A stretch of DNA of 64,000 nt from the NCBI RefSeq assembly GCF_020991455.1, contig NZ_JAJMOX010000005.1:62001-126000 (forward strand), given 5' to 3'. Of the stretch, positions 34,841 through 44,184 are shown piece by piece (the first letter of the stretch is position 1; every line of letters starts with the position of its first letter). Source of the DNA: Flavobacterium sp. JAS. Lineage in GTDB: Bacteria; Bacteroidota; Bacteroidia; Flavobacteriales; Flavobacteriaceae. A program made the position numbers and the translations under genes. Under the pieces are notes generated by a model. The model saw only the letters and a list, made by a program, of their open reading frames with translations, made no database searches and was not told the origin of the DNA.

Positions 34841-35138
34841 TGTAAATTATTATAATTGATTCCTGTGTTTACAAATGTAACTAAAAAGGATCACATAACC
34901 TATTTTACAGTTGTAAATTGAATTTATAAGCCATATAGTAGAGAAGTATTACTTTAATAAGTAATGTATAACTTATTGAAAAATAGATTTTTAATACTTA
35001 CTAATTAAAGTAATAACATTTGTTAACTATAATAGAATCAAGCTTTCGATAATTGAGCTTTTTACTGTTTACATTTCTAAATTCTGTTACTTTTTCATTG
35101 TTTACAATTGTAAAAAGAAAGATGTTTACTTTTGTAAA
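34833..35138. promoter_or_regulatory. Cluster of six TTTACAnnTGTAAA operator-like sites in a divergent region
   Basis: Sites lie at 34833-34846 (TTTACCATTGTAAA, over the regulator start codon), 34868-34881 (TTTACAAATGTAAC), 34904-34917 (TTTACAGTTGTAAA), 35068-35081 (TTTACATTTCTAAA), 35101-35114 (TTTACAATTGTAAA, perfect) and 35125-35138 (TTTACTTTTGTAAA). On the minus strand the second site contains TACATTTG and on the plus strand the sixth contains TACTTTTG, both TAnnTTTG -7 elements, so binding would block both promoters. Confidence 0.75.
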
Positions 35139-35152
35139 CTAATCAAAAGACA

Positions 35153-36307
35153 ATGAATTTAGAAGAACTATTTAGCCAATACAAAGAACAATCTATAGAA
35201 GGTCGTTATTTAACTTTAGACCACATTCAACCTTTATTAGATAAATTAAATACAAACAATCAAGTCAAAATTATTGGCACATCAGTTTTAGGCGAACCTA
35301 TATATAGTTATGAAATTGGTACCGGAGAAACACGTATTTATCTTTGGTCACAGATGCATGGAAACGAAAGCACGACTACAAAAGCATTATTTGATTTCAT
35401 TAATGTATTAAACAACGGGTCTGAATTTGCAGAGAAAATGCTTAAAACATTTACTTTTTACAGCATTCCGATATTAAATCCTGACGGTGCAAGACTTTAT
35501 ACACGCGAAAATGCTAATAAAATTGATTTAAATCGCGATTCCCAGAACCTAACTCAGCCAGAAAGTAAGGTTTTACGTGAGGTTTTTGAAACTTTTAAGC
35601 CTCATTACTGCTTTAACCTTCATGATCAGCGAACTATTTTTGGTGCAGGCGAAACAGGAAAACCGGCTACAGTTTCATTTTTAGCGCCTTCATATAATGA
35701 AGAAAGAGAGATCAATGAGAACAGATTAAAAGCCATAAATGTGATTGCAGGAATCAATGATGTTCTACAAAAATACATTCCGGGGCAGGTAGGCCGCTTT
35801 GATGATTCGTTCAATATCAATTGTATAGGAGATACTTTTCAGTTTTTAGGAGTGCCTACAATCTTGTTTGAAGGAGGTCATTTTCCTAATGACTACGAAA
35901 GAGAAATTACCCGAAAGCTCTTATTTTTCTCACTTATTACGAGTTTCAAACTGATCGGCGAAAACGATTTAGTTGATAATAGAATTCATGATTATTTGAA
36001 TATTTCACAAAATAAAGTCGTTTTTTATGATTTTATGTATAAAAATATCAAAATAAATTATGATGGTATCGAAATTATTACGAATTTTGTCGCACAATAC
36101 AAAGAAGAATTGATTGAAAATAAGATTCACTTTAACGCTTACATAGTTGAAGTTGGCGAGTTGGAAAATTATTTTGGACATTATGAATACGATGCAAAAG
36201 GAGCCGTTTATTCAGATGACTTTACAAATTTTCCGAAAATGAATCAAAAAGCAGATTTTTGTTTAGATAAAAATGTTAAATTTGTTAACGGATTGATAAA
36301 AAGTTAA
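35153..36307 (+). CDS. M14-family zinc carboxypeptidase
   Basis: 384 residues without a signal peptide. The M14 zinc ligands are His69 and Glu72 in MHGNES and the later His in CFNLHDQR; the catalytic Glu is probably in LFEGGHFPNDYERE. DGARLYTRENANKIDLNRD contains the substrate-binding Asn-Arg pair. The last 110 residues form an extra C-terminal domain. Cytoplasmic M14 enzymes may trim peptides, peptidoglycan fragments or glutamate tails. It is divergent from the XRE regulator and its promoter overlaps operator-like sites, so it is the likely regulated target. Confidence 0.88.
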   Translation: MNLEELFSQYKEQSIEGRYLTLDHIQPLLDKLNTNNQVKIIGTSVLGEPIYSYEIGTGETRIYLWSQMHGNESTTTKALFDFINVLNNGSEFAEKMLKTFTFYSIPILNPDGARLYTRENANKIDLNRDSQNLTQPESKVLREVFETFKPHYCFNLHDQRTIFGAGETGKPATVSFLAPSYNEEREINENRLKAINVIAGINDVLQKYIPGQVGRFDDSFNINCIGDTFQFLGVPTILFEGGHFPNDYEREITRKLLFFSLITSFKLIGENDLVDNRIHDYLNISQNKVVFYDFMYKNIKINYDGIEIITNFVAQYKEELIENKIHFNAYIVEVGELENYFGHYEYDAKGAVYSDDFTNFPKMNQKADFCLDKNVKFVNGLIKS

Positions 36308-36384
36308 TTTTTATGTGAATTTGTTGTTTTTTATATATATTTTTATACTTTGTAATAGCAATTAGTAATATTAATTAAAGAATT

Positions 36385-36864
36385 ATGAGTAAATTTCGTT
36401 TAGATGAAGTAGATCACCAGATTTTAGATATGTTAATAGACAATACGAGAGTTCCGTTTACTGACATTGCAAAAAAACTATTGATTTCTGCTGGAACAGT
36501 ACATGTTAGAGTAAAAAAAATGGAAGACGCCGGAATAATAATGGGTTCTTCATTGGCCTTAGATTACGATAAATTAGGGTACTCATTTATTGCTTATGTA
36601 GGTGTATTCCTTAATAATACGTCTCAAACTAAATTTGTATTAGAGCGCATCAATCAAATTCCTTTCGTTACAGTAGCGTCTGTAACTACAGGTAAATTCA
36701 ACATTTTTTGCAAAATTAGAGCAAAAGATACTAAGCACGCAAAAGAGGTTATCTTTATGATTGACGATATTGAAGGTGTTTACAGAACTGAAACAATGAT
36801 TTCATTAGAAGAAAGTATAAACGATAAGAAGCGTTTGATGCATACTATTTTTAAAAATATGTAA
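36385..36864 (+). CDS. Lrp/AsnC-family transcriptional regulator
   Basis: 159 residues: an N-terminal helix-turn-helix (about 5-60, VDHQILDMLIDNTRVPFTDI, then AKKLLISAGTVHVRVKKMEDA) and a C-terminal RAM ligand-binding domain (about 70-155) with the pattern of small-molecule sensors. It ends before a terminator and is followed 90 bases later by ppc. Amino acid sensing is the family rule; the effector here is unknown. It sits 77 bases after the M14 gene on the same strand, so co-transcription is possible. Confidence 0.93.
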   Translation: MSKFRLDEVDHQILDMLIDNTRVPFTDIAKKLLISAGTVHVRVKKMEDAGIIMGSSLALDYDKLGYSFIAYVGVFLNNTSQTKFVLERINQIPFVTVASVTTGKFNIFCKIRAKDTKHAKEVIFMIDDIEGVYRTETMISLEESINDKKRLMHTIFKNM

Positions 36865-36892
36865 TATTTTCTTGAATGCTATATTTAAATAT

Positions 36893-36920
36893 AACCTCAA
36901 GTTTATTCTTGGGGTTTTTT
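36893..36920 (+). terminator. Terminator after the Lrp-type gene
   Basis: Stem AACCTCAAG / CTTGGGGTT (36893-36901 with 36908-36916, one G-T pair), then a T run. Confidence 0.75.
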
Positions 36921-36954
36921 TATGACTAATTAACCAACCAACTACAACACAATT

Positions 36955-39540
36955 ATGTACACGTTACCCAAAATTGAACGTTTTAATCAAGATGTTCTCT
37001 CTAAATATCACATTTATAATAGTGTTTTTATAACATTACCATTTGATTCTATTGATAATACAGGGGTTTTACTTCCTTTATTTACAGAAACTTGCGAAAC
37101 TGGCTTTAAAAAACAAGAAACTCCAAAAGAGATCTTTGATTTCTTTTCTAATAAATACTTAAACAATGCTTCAGAGACTGAAAAAATCGACTTAATGTTT
37201 CGATTTATTCAGTATATAGAGCGTCAAATTGTGCTTTTTGATGCTATTGAAGACGCTGCTTTTCCGGTTGTTAACAATATGGAAGGCCGTGGATCTTTAC
37301 GTGATATCAAAGAAAAATCAGATGCTAAGGAAAAAGACGAGGAATTAATGGAATTCCTTGAAAGTTTTAACGTTAGAACGGTTTTAACAGCGCATCCAAC
37401 GCAATTTTATCCTGGACCTGTTTTGGGTATTATAAATGATTTAACCGAAGCTATTCGTTTAAATGATTTACTAAAAATCAAACAATTATTGGCGCAATTA
37501 GGAAAAACTCCTTTTATCCAGAACGAAAAGCCAAATCCTTATGATGAAGCGGTTTCTTTGATTTGGTATTTAGAAAATGTGTTTTATGCTACTTCTGGAG
37601 AAATTGTTCATTATTTGCAAAAAAACATCCACGAGGGAAAAGCCATTCAGAATCAATTAATCAAACTTGGATTCTGGCCAGGAGGCGATCGTGACGGGAA
37701 TCCTTTTGTTACTACTGAGATTACTTTGAAAGTAGCTGAGCGTTTACGTACTTCTATTTTAAAGTGTTATTATGTTGAAATGAGAAATCTAAAACGTAAG
37801 CTAACTTTCTCAGGAGTAGATACTTTAGTAGCAGAACTTGAACATAAACTTTATCGTTCTGTTTTTTATTCTAAAGGTGAAATCTACATCACATTAGAAG
37901 AGTTATTATCGCAATTAAACAAAATAAGAAATATTATTATTGAGAAACACCAGTCATTATATCTTGATGAACTGGAAGCTTTTCTGGTAAAAATTAATCT
38001 ATTCGGATTCCATTTTGCTACTTTGGATATTCGCCAAAATAGTAAAATTCACGATGCTGTATTCAAAGATGTAGTGAATCATTATTTGAATTCTGGTTCA
38101 AATATATTCCCTGAGAATTATTTTGAATTGTCTGAATCTGAAAAAATAGCGGTTTTATCAAAAGTTAAAGGAGAATTGAATCCTGATGATTTTAATGATG
38201 AAATTACAAAATCGACTCTGGAATCTGTACAAGCTATAAAAGCCATTCAAAAAGCTAACGGTGAATCTGGAGCTAATCGCTACATTATTAGTAATAATGA
38301 AAGCGCATTGAACGTGATGGAAACCTTTGCAATGATTCGTCTGAATGATTGGGAAAATCCTAGTGTAGACATTATTCCGCTTTTTGAGTCAGTTGATGAT
38401 TTACAAAATGCTCATGAAATCATGGAGCAATTGTATACTAATCCGGAATATTCAAAACATCTTGAAGCAAGAGGAAACAAACAAACTATTATGCTTGGTT
38501 TCTCTGACGGAACTAAAGACGGTGGTTATTTAATGGCGAACTGGAGTATTTATCAGGCAAAAGTTGCTTTGACAGAAATCTCCAGAAAATACGGAATTAA
38601 AGCCATTTTCTTTGATGGACGTGGTGGACCTCCAGCTCGTGGTGGTGGAAAAACACATAAGTTTTATGCTTCTTTAGGGCCAAAAATAGAGAATAACGAA
38701 ATTCAGATTACGGTTCAAGGACAAACAATTAGTTCTAATTTTGGAACTCTAGATTCTTGTCGCTATAATATTGAGAATTTATTAAGTGCTGGTGTTACAA
38801 ATCAAGTTTTCAGTAAAGCGCAAAATGAATTGTCTGCTGAAGAAACTGCGATTTTAACACAATTAGCAGGTTTGGGATATGATAAATATTTGAGTTTTAA
38901 AAATCACCCAAAATTTATCCCGTATTTAGAGAAGATGAGTACGTTGAAATACTATTCTAAAACAAATATTGGAAGCCGTCCGTCAAAAAGAAGTAAATCT
39001 GAGCAATTGGATTTTGCAGATTTACGTGCAATTCCATTTGTAGGTTCATGGAGTCAGTTAAAACAAAATGTACCTGGTTTCTTTGGAGTAGGATCTGCTC
39101 TAAAATATTTTGAGGAAAGTGGTCAATGGGACAAAGTATATGATTTGTATCACAATTCTTTATTCTTCAAAACCTTGCTTGAAAACAGTATGATGTCATT
39201 GGCAAAATCATTTTTCCCACTTACGGCATACATGAAAAAAGATCCTGAGTTTGGAGAATTTTGGCAAATTATCTATGATGAGTTCTTAGAAACAAAACGT
39301 CTTTTACTTAAAATAGCCGATCATAAAACCCTTATGGAAAATTACCCTGATGGTATAGCATCGATTCAAATAAGAGAACGTATTGTATTGCCGCTCTTGA
39401 CAATACAACAATATGCTTTGTTAAGAATTAATGAATTAAATAAAGAAAATAGTACTAACGAAGACCTAATTAAAGTATACGAGAAAATCGTAACAAGATC
39501 ACTTTTCGGAAATACCAACGCGAGTAGAAATTCAGCATAA
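36955..39540 (+). CDS. ppc: Phosphoenolpyruvate carboxylase
   Basis: 861 residues. PPC carboxylates PEP with bicarbonate to oxaloacetate. The first active-site motif VLTAHPTQ with the catalytic His is near residue 142-149, and the second, FDGRGGPPARGGGKTH, near 550-565. GFSDGTKDGGYLMANW is the conserved PEP-binding segment. The protein ends GNTNASRNSA and lacks the usual C-terminal (Q/R)NTG that completes the active site, as do some Bacteroidota relatives as far as I recall. It is followed 30 bases later by the DinB gene. Confidence 0.95.
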   Translation: MYTLPKIERFNQDVLSKYHIYNSVFITLPFDSIDNTGVLLPLFTETCETGFKKQETPKEIFDFFSNKYLNNASETEKIDLMFRFIQYIERQIVLFDAIEDAAFPVVNNMEGRGSLRDIKEKSDAKEKDEELMEFLESFNVRTVLTAHPTQFYPGPVLGIINDLTEAIRLNDLLKIKQLLAQLGKTPFIQNEKPNPYDEAVSLIWYLENVFYATSGEIVHYLQKNIHEGKAIQNQLIKLGFWPGGDRDGNPFVTTEITLKVAERLRTSILKCYYVEMRNLKRKLTFSGVDTLVAELEHKLYRSVFYSKGEIYITLEELLSQLNKIRNIIIEKHQSLYLDELEAFLVKINLFGFHFATLDIRQNSKIHDAVFKDVVNHYLNSGSNIFPENYFELSESEKIAVLSKVKGELNPDDFNDEITKSTLESVQAIKAIQKANGESGANRYIISNNESALNVMETFAMIRLNDWENPSVDIIPLFESVDDLQNAHEIMEQLYTNPEYSKHLEARGNKQTIMLGFSDGTKDGGYLMANWSIYQAKVALTEISRKYGIKAIFFDGRGGPPARGGGKTHKFYASLGPKIENNEIQITVQGQTISSNFGTLDSCRYNIENLLSAGVTNQVFSKAQNELSAEETAILTQLAGLGYDKYLSFKNHPKFIPYLEKMSTLKYYSKTNIGSRPSKRSKSEQLDFADLRAIPFVGSWSQLKQNVPGFFGVGSALKYFEESGQWDKVYDLYHNSLFFKTLLENSMMSLAKSFFPLTAYMKKDPEFGEFWQIIYDEFLETKRLLLKIADHKTLMENYPDGIASIQIRERIVLPLLTIQQYALLRINELNKENSTNEDLIKVYEKIVTRSLFGNTNASRNSA

Positions 39541-39570
39541 TCAAATTATAATATAAAAAAGTTGTAAAAA

Positions 39571-40086
39571 ATGAATGCAGATCAATTAACAGAAAATGAA
39601 TATTCAGGTGGTTTTGCTAATTATATTAGAGAAGCCGGAAATGTAAATTTATTTGAAGAACTAGAAATCTCTTTGCATGATTTTATAAAGTTTGTTCAAA
39701 ATATTCCAATGGATAAATTTGATTATCGCTATGCAGAAGGCAAGTGGACGATAAAAGATATTATCCAGCATATCATGGATTGCGAGCGTATTTTCGCTTA
39801 TCGCGCGTTGCGATTCTCCAGAAATGACAAAACACCTTTACCTAGTTTTGAAGAAGATGATTACGCAAATAGTACAGATTCAGGAAGTAGAAGTATTCAG
39901 AGTTTGTTGACTGAGCTGTCAGCTTTAAGACATTCTAATTTGTTATTTTTCAAAAGTTTATCTGAAGAACAACTTAAAAGAATTGGTACAGCTTCTAACA
40001 ATCAAATTTCTGTTCGTGCTTTGGGATTTGTAATTATTGGACACCAAAAGCATCATCAAAAAGTTTTTGAAGAGAGATATTTGTAA
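39571..40086 (+). CDS. DinB-family protein
   Basis: 171 residues forming the four-helix DinB/YfiT-like bundle, with the helix starting YAEGKWTIKDIIQHIMDCER and the third metal-site helix GHQKHHQKVFEER. Three His positions (His in IIQHIMD, His in GHQKHH twice) are candidate ligands for a divalent metal, as in thiol-dependent transferases of this fold; DinB-fold enzymes often use bacillithiol, which would match the YpdA gene. Probably co-transcribed with ppc, ending at a strong terminator. Confidence 0.88.
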   Translation: MNADQLTENEYSGGFANYIREAGNVNLFEELEISLHDFIKFVQNIPMDKFDYRYAEGKWTIKDIIQHIMDCERIFAYRALRFSRNDKTPLPSFEEDDYANSTDSGSRSIQSLLTELSALRHSNLLFFKSLSEEQLKRIGTASNNQISVRALGFVIIGHQKHHQKVFEERYL

Positions 40087-40105
40087 CTTTCTATTAAATA
40101 TAAAA

Positions 40106-40140
40106 AAAATCCTGTGAAGTTTCTTTCACAGGATTTTTTT
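40106..40140. terminator. Bidirectional terminator between dinB-like and recQ
   Basis: 13-bp stem AAAATCCTGTGAA / TTCACAGGATTTT with a 6-base loop and A/T runs on both sides. Confidence 0.85.
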
Positions 40141-40204
40141 CACAGATGATTTATAATTTCTACTAAGTCAAAAATGAAATAAAAAAATAAAAAAACCGAG
40201 AAAA

Positions 40205-42523
40205 TTATTTTTTTAATTCTAATTTTTTCAATCTGGAGTTTATTGCGCCTTCATTTCTTCCTAACAAAAGCGCTATTTCTTTCACTTTCTTTCCTTGATA
40301 AAAATTATGAACAAGATTTGAATCTTCCTCTGAACTCCATTTTTTATAAGCTTCAGGATTTTCTAATCTTTTCTCATCCAATGAATAAGCTTTAATTTTT
40401 AGCTTTTCATCATCATTTTTGTGCCTTTCTAGAATAGCTAATCCAAATCGAATTTTATCGTAAGATATTTTTTCTTCAAAATAATCATAATAAGGTTTCA
40501 ATGCAGTTGGAAATTCAAGCTCGATTTGCGCTTTTTGCAATTGAGAAATTTCTTTTTCTGAAACAAACTGACTTAAATCAAAATCATGTCCGTCAACATA
40601 TAATTTTGCCAAATGCGACACGATAGTTGCTTGTCCCAAATTTCTTTTTTTGGCAATTTCTTCAATACTATTACCACTTTTAAAAAGTTCTAAAGTTGTT
40701 TTATAAGTGTTGCTTTCTTTTTTAACTTTAGCATTTGCCTTCTTTACTTTTTCATAATAGACAATAGCATCTATAAATTCCGAACCATATTTTTCAAGTT
40801 TAGCTTTACCAACACCATCAATCGCCAGAAATTCTTCATCATTCGTTGGCTTTAAACTTTCCATTTGCCTTAAAGCAGCGTCGCTAAAAATCACATACGC
40901 CGGAACTTCTTCGTCTTTTGCAATTTCATAACGAAGTTTTCTAAGAATTTCAAAAAGAGAATTTTTAGCAGCTTTAGTTTTTGTTTCTTTGATTTCGGTT
41001 TTATCTATTACTTTTTTGACAACAGTATTCAATTTTACCTTTTCTCCTTCAAACAAAACTTTTTTTGCAAAAGAAGTCAGTAAAATTTTATTATGCTGAT
41101 GAAAGGCAATTTCGCAATATCCAAGATTAATTAATTGAATCAGGTATTGATTCCAATCGTACCAAGAAATGTCAGCGCCAATTCCGTACGTTTTTAAGCT
41201 TTGATAATTTTTTTCGTAGATATACGCGTTTCTCGAGCCTCTTAAAAAATCTACAATTACAGCCAATGGCTCAGATTCGTGTAAACGACTAATTGCCGAC
41301 AATGCTTTTTGCGCGAGAATCGTACCATCGAAAAAAGTTGGAGGATTTTTGCAAATATCGCAGTTACCGCAATTCTCTTTAACGAGTTCACCAAAATAGG
41401 AAAGCAAAATTTTTCTACGACAACTTAATGCATCTGCATATTGTTTCATTCTTTCCAGTTTTGCCAACTGCACATCTGAGTTCAATCCTTCGGACGCAAA
41501 CTTCTGAAGCTGAATCACATCGGCATAACTTTCAAATAAAACTGTTTCGGCAGGTAAACCATCACGACCCGCACGGCCAATTTCCTGATAATAACCTTCT
41601 ATATTTTTTGGTAAATTATAATGAATAACCCATCGAACATTCGATTTGTCAATTCCCATCCCAAAAGCGATTGTAGCGCAAACTACCTGACAATCATCAT
41701 TTATAAACTCATCTTGCGTTTTTGCACGAAGTTTATTATCTAAACCTGCATGATAAGCTTTAGCTTTTATACCGGTTTTTCGCAATTTATCAGCAAGTTC
41801 TTCTGTGGTTTTTCTGCTTAAGCAATAAACAATTCCAGATTCATTGGGTTTCTTTTCGACAAAATCAATAATTTGTTTTACACGGTCTAGTGCCGGACGA
41901 ACTTCTAAACTTAAATTTTTTCGATCAAAAGACGCTACAAATGTCTTTGGATTTTTTAGATTTAATTGTTTTGTGATATCTGTACGTGTTGCTTTATCGG
42001 CAGTTGCAGTCAAAGCCAGAATTGGAGTAGAAGGGAAGCGGTTTTTTAAATATCCTAAATTAGTATATGCCGGACGAAAATCATGTCCCCATGATGAAAT
42101 ACAATGTGCTTCATCAATTGCAATTAAACTGATTGTCAATTCATTAAAAACAACATCTAAATAAGACAAACTCTCTGGAGCTATATAAACGAGTTTAAAT
42201 TTATTAGATTTTAAATTATCAATATAAAACTGCTGTTCTTCACTTGACTGGCTGCTGTTTATATAACAAGCATTGATTCCGTTGGTTTTTAAACTATCAA
42301 CCTGGTCTTTCATCAGGGCAATTAATGGCGAAATCACAATTGTAATTCCAGGTAAAACCAAAGCCGGCAATTGAAAGCAAATTGATTTCCCTCCACCTGT
42401 TGGCATAATAGCCAAAGTATCCTGACCTGAAAGAATTGTGTTTATAATCGTTTCCTGATTAGGTCTGAATTTTTCAAACCCAAAATTTTCTTTTAATTTG
42501 GCGTGTAGTACTTCTGAACTCAT
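40205..42523 (-). CDS. recQ: ATP-dependent DNA helicase RecQ with C-terminal extension
   Basis: 772 residues. The superfamily 2 helicase core (about 1-340) has the Walker A TGGGKS (42-47), DEAH (137-140) and the RecQ aromatic loop HCISSWGHDFRP. Next are the zinc-binding domain with CRRKILLSYFGE and CGNCDIC (about 370-395), a winged-helix RQC domain, and an HRDC domain (about 525-600). The last 150 residues carry helix-turn-helix-like segments, one TTLELFKSGNSIEEIAKKRN, one GKKVKEIALLLGRNEGAIN, as in RecQ of the RecQ_FIRM/HTH_40 type. It unwinds forked DNA in recombination and repair. Confidence 0.95.
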   Translation of the reverse strand: MSSEVLHAKLKENFGFEKFRPNQETIINTILSGQDTLAIMPTGGGKSICFQLPALVLPGITIVISPLIALMKDQVDSLKTNGINACYINSSQSSEEQQFYIDNLKSNKFKLVYIAPESLSYLDVVFNELTISLIAIDEAHCISSWGHDFRPAYTNLGYLKNRFPSTPILALTATADKATRTDITKQLNLKNPKTFVASFDRKNLSLEVRPALDRVKQIIDFVEKKPNESGIVYCLSRKTTEELADKLRKTGIKAKAYHAGLDNKLRAKTQDEFINDDCQVVCATIAFGMGIDKSNVRWVIHYNLPKNIEGYYQEIGRAGRDGLPAETVLFESYADVIQLQKFASEGLNSDVQLAKLERMKQYADALSCRRKILLSYFGELVKENCGNCDICKNPPTFFDGTILAQKALSAISRLHESEPLAVIVDFLRGSRNAYIYEKNYQSLKTYGIGADISWYDWNQYLIQLINLGYCEIAFHQHNKILLTSFAKKVLFEGEKVKLNTVVKKVIDKTEIKETKTKAAKNSLFEILRKLRYEIAKDEEVPAYVIFSDAALRQMESLKPTNDEEFLAIDGVGKAKLEKYGSEFIDAIVYYEKVKKANAKVKKESNTYKTTLELFKSGNSIEEIAKKRNLGQATIVSHLAKLYVDGHDFDLSQFVSEKEISQLQKAQIELEFPTALKPYYDYFEEKISYDKIRFGLAILERHKNDDEKLKIKAYSLDEKRLENPEAYKKWSSEEDSNLVHNFYQGKKVKEIALLLGRNEGAINSRLKKLELKK

Positions 42524-42639
42524 TTGGCAGATATTATCATTATTATTTTGAATGTTGTAAAAGTATTAAATGTACTATTTTTCTTATAAAATAAAAAATT
42601 ATATTTAAAATCAAATATTCCAACCATTTTTATTGCTTA

Positions 42640-42678
42640 CATAAAAAAAGGAACCCTAGTAGAGTTCCTTTAGTTTAT
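42640..42678 (-). terminator. Terminator after the acidic protein gene
   Basis: Stem AAAGGAAC / GTTCCTTT (42647-42654 with 42664-42671); the minus-strand T run follows at 42643-42649. Confidence 0.75.
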
Positions 42679-42694
42679 TTTTTAAAGATATAAA

Positions 42695-43102
42695 TTAATC
42701 TTCGTCGTCTTCGTCATCATCTTCGTCAGCGATGTCATCCGGGTCTCTATCTTCATCATCGTCATCTCCGCCATCAACGTCCGGTTTATCTTGTGTATCG
42801 TCATCGTCGTCGTCATCACTATCATCATCAAGATCAAGACCTTTTACTGGTTCGATTGTATCAACATCAAGATCAATGTCGTCATCTTCATCGTAGTTCT
42901 CAATTCTGTCAGCAAGTTTAGTACTAATTTTTACTAAATAAATAGTGTCTTCAGTACGAACTTCAACAGCTTCGATCAATTCGTTTTTAGCATTTCTAAA
43001 ACGGATTACATCCGAATCATCATAACCATCAGGAAATTTTTCTACCAAAAGGTTTAAAATTTCGTTGGTAAGTTTAGCGTAGTCTACTATAACTCTTTTC
43101 AT
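42695..43102 (-). CDS. Small protein with a highly acidic Asp/Glu tail
   Basis: 135 residues. The first 75 form a compact domain (VDYAKLTNEILNLLVEKFPD, then DVIRFRNAKNELIEAVEVRT); the remaining 60 are almost all Asp and Glu with few other residues. Proteins like this are conserved in flavobacteria and have sometimes been labelled DNA primase, for which I see no motif. The acidic tail may bind basic proteins, RNA-binding sites or metal. It follows the deoxyhypusine-synthase-like gene by 7 bases and ends at a terminator, so it belongs to that operon. Confidence 0.75.
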   Translation of the reverse strand: MKRVIVDYAKLTNEILNLLVEKFPDGYDDSDVIRFRNAKNELIEAVEVRTEDTIYLVKISTKLADRIENYDEDDDIDLDVDTIEPVKGLDLDDDSDDDDDDDTQDKPDVDGGDDDDEDRDPDDIADEDDDEDDED

Positions 43103-43109
43103 AAATATC

Positions 43110-44078
43110 CTATAAATCTAATAAGTAAGCAAAAATTAACGGAGCAACAATTGTAGCATCCGACTCAATAATAAATTTAGGGGTTTTAATATCTAATTTA
43201 CCCCAAGTGATTTTCTCGTTTGGAACTGCTCCTGAATAAGAACCGTAACTTGTCGTTGAATCTGAAATCTGACAGAAATAACTCCAAAACGGAATATCAT
43301 GCATTTCCATATCCTGATACAACATTGGTACCACACAAATAGGGAAATCTCCTGCAATACCACCACCAATTTGGAAAAATCCAATTCCGTTAGTGCTATT
43401 TTTTGGATACCAATCTGCAAGGAATGTCATGTATTCAATTCCTGATTTCATGGTAGAGGCTTTTAATTCACCTTTGATTACGTATGAAGCAAAGATATTT
43501 CCCATTGTACTATCTTCCCAACCTGGAACAATAATAGGTAAATTTTTCTCTGCAGCTGCATACATCCAGCTATCTTTTAAGTCAATTTCGTAATATTCTT
43601 CTAAAACGCCAGATAACAACATCTTGTACATGAATTCATGAGGAAAATAACGTTCTCCTTTATCATCAGCATCTTTCCAGATTTTGTAAATGTGTTTTTG
43701 TAAACGACGGAATGCTTCATGCTCAGGAATACAAGTGTCAGTAACACGATTTAAACCTCTTTCAAGCAATGCCCATTCGTCTTCTGGTGTTAAATCACGA
43801 TAATTTGGCACTCTTTCGTAGTGAGAGTGTGCTACTAAATTCATGATGTCTTCTTCTAGATTGGCTCCAGTACATGAAATAATTTGTACTTTATCTTGTC
43901 TAATTATTTCGGCAAAAATTTTACCAATTTCTGCTGTACTCATAGCGCCAGCCATACTTACCATCATTTTAGCACCGTTTGCCAATTGTTGTTCGTATGC
44001 CTTTGCAGCATCAACTAAAGAAGCAGAGTTAAAGTGTAAATAATGTTTTTCAATAAACTGACTGATTGGTCCTTTCAT
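43110..44078 (-). CDS. Deoxyhypusine-synthase-like enzyme
   Basis: 322 residues of the deoxyhypusine synthase fold. The NAD-binding parts (AGAMSTAEIGKI, SCTGANLEEDI) and the catalytic lysine context EKITWGKL (Lys294, equivalent to the lysine that carries the butyl group in the eukaryotic enzyme) are preserved. Bacteria have no eIF5A, so bacterial members are usually homospermidine synthase-like or act on other polyamines. It lies between the acidic-protein gene and speA, 106 bases from the latter, on the same strand, supporting a polyamine role. No agmatinase lies in between. Confidence 0.87.
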   Translation of the reverse strand: MKGPISQFIEKHYLHFNSASLVDAAKAYEQQLANGAKMMVSMAGAMSTAEIGKIFAEIIRQDKVQIISCTGANLEEDIMNLVAHSHYERVPNYRDLTPEDEWALLERGLNRVTDTCIPEHEAFRRLQKHIYKIWKDADDKGERYFPHEFMYKMLLSGVLEEYYEIDLKDSWMYAAAEKNLPIIVPGWEDSTMGNIFASYVIKGELKASTMKSGIEYMTFLADWYPKNSTNGIGFFQIGGGIAGDFPICVVPMLYQDMEMHDIPFWSYFCQISDSTTSYGSYSGAVPNEKITWGKLDIKTPKFIIESDATIVAPLIFAYLLDL

Positions 44079-44184
44079 TTGTCTTTATTTTTTATTTTTT
44101 TTTGAATTAAAAGTGTTAACCTTTTAAGTTGTTATGCAAATTAATAATTTTTAAGATATTAAATTTTCAATTTGCAGTTTTTTT

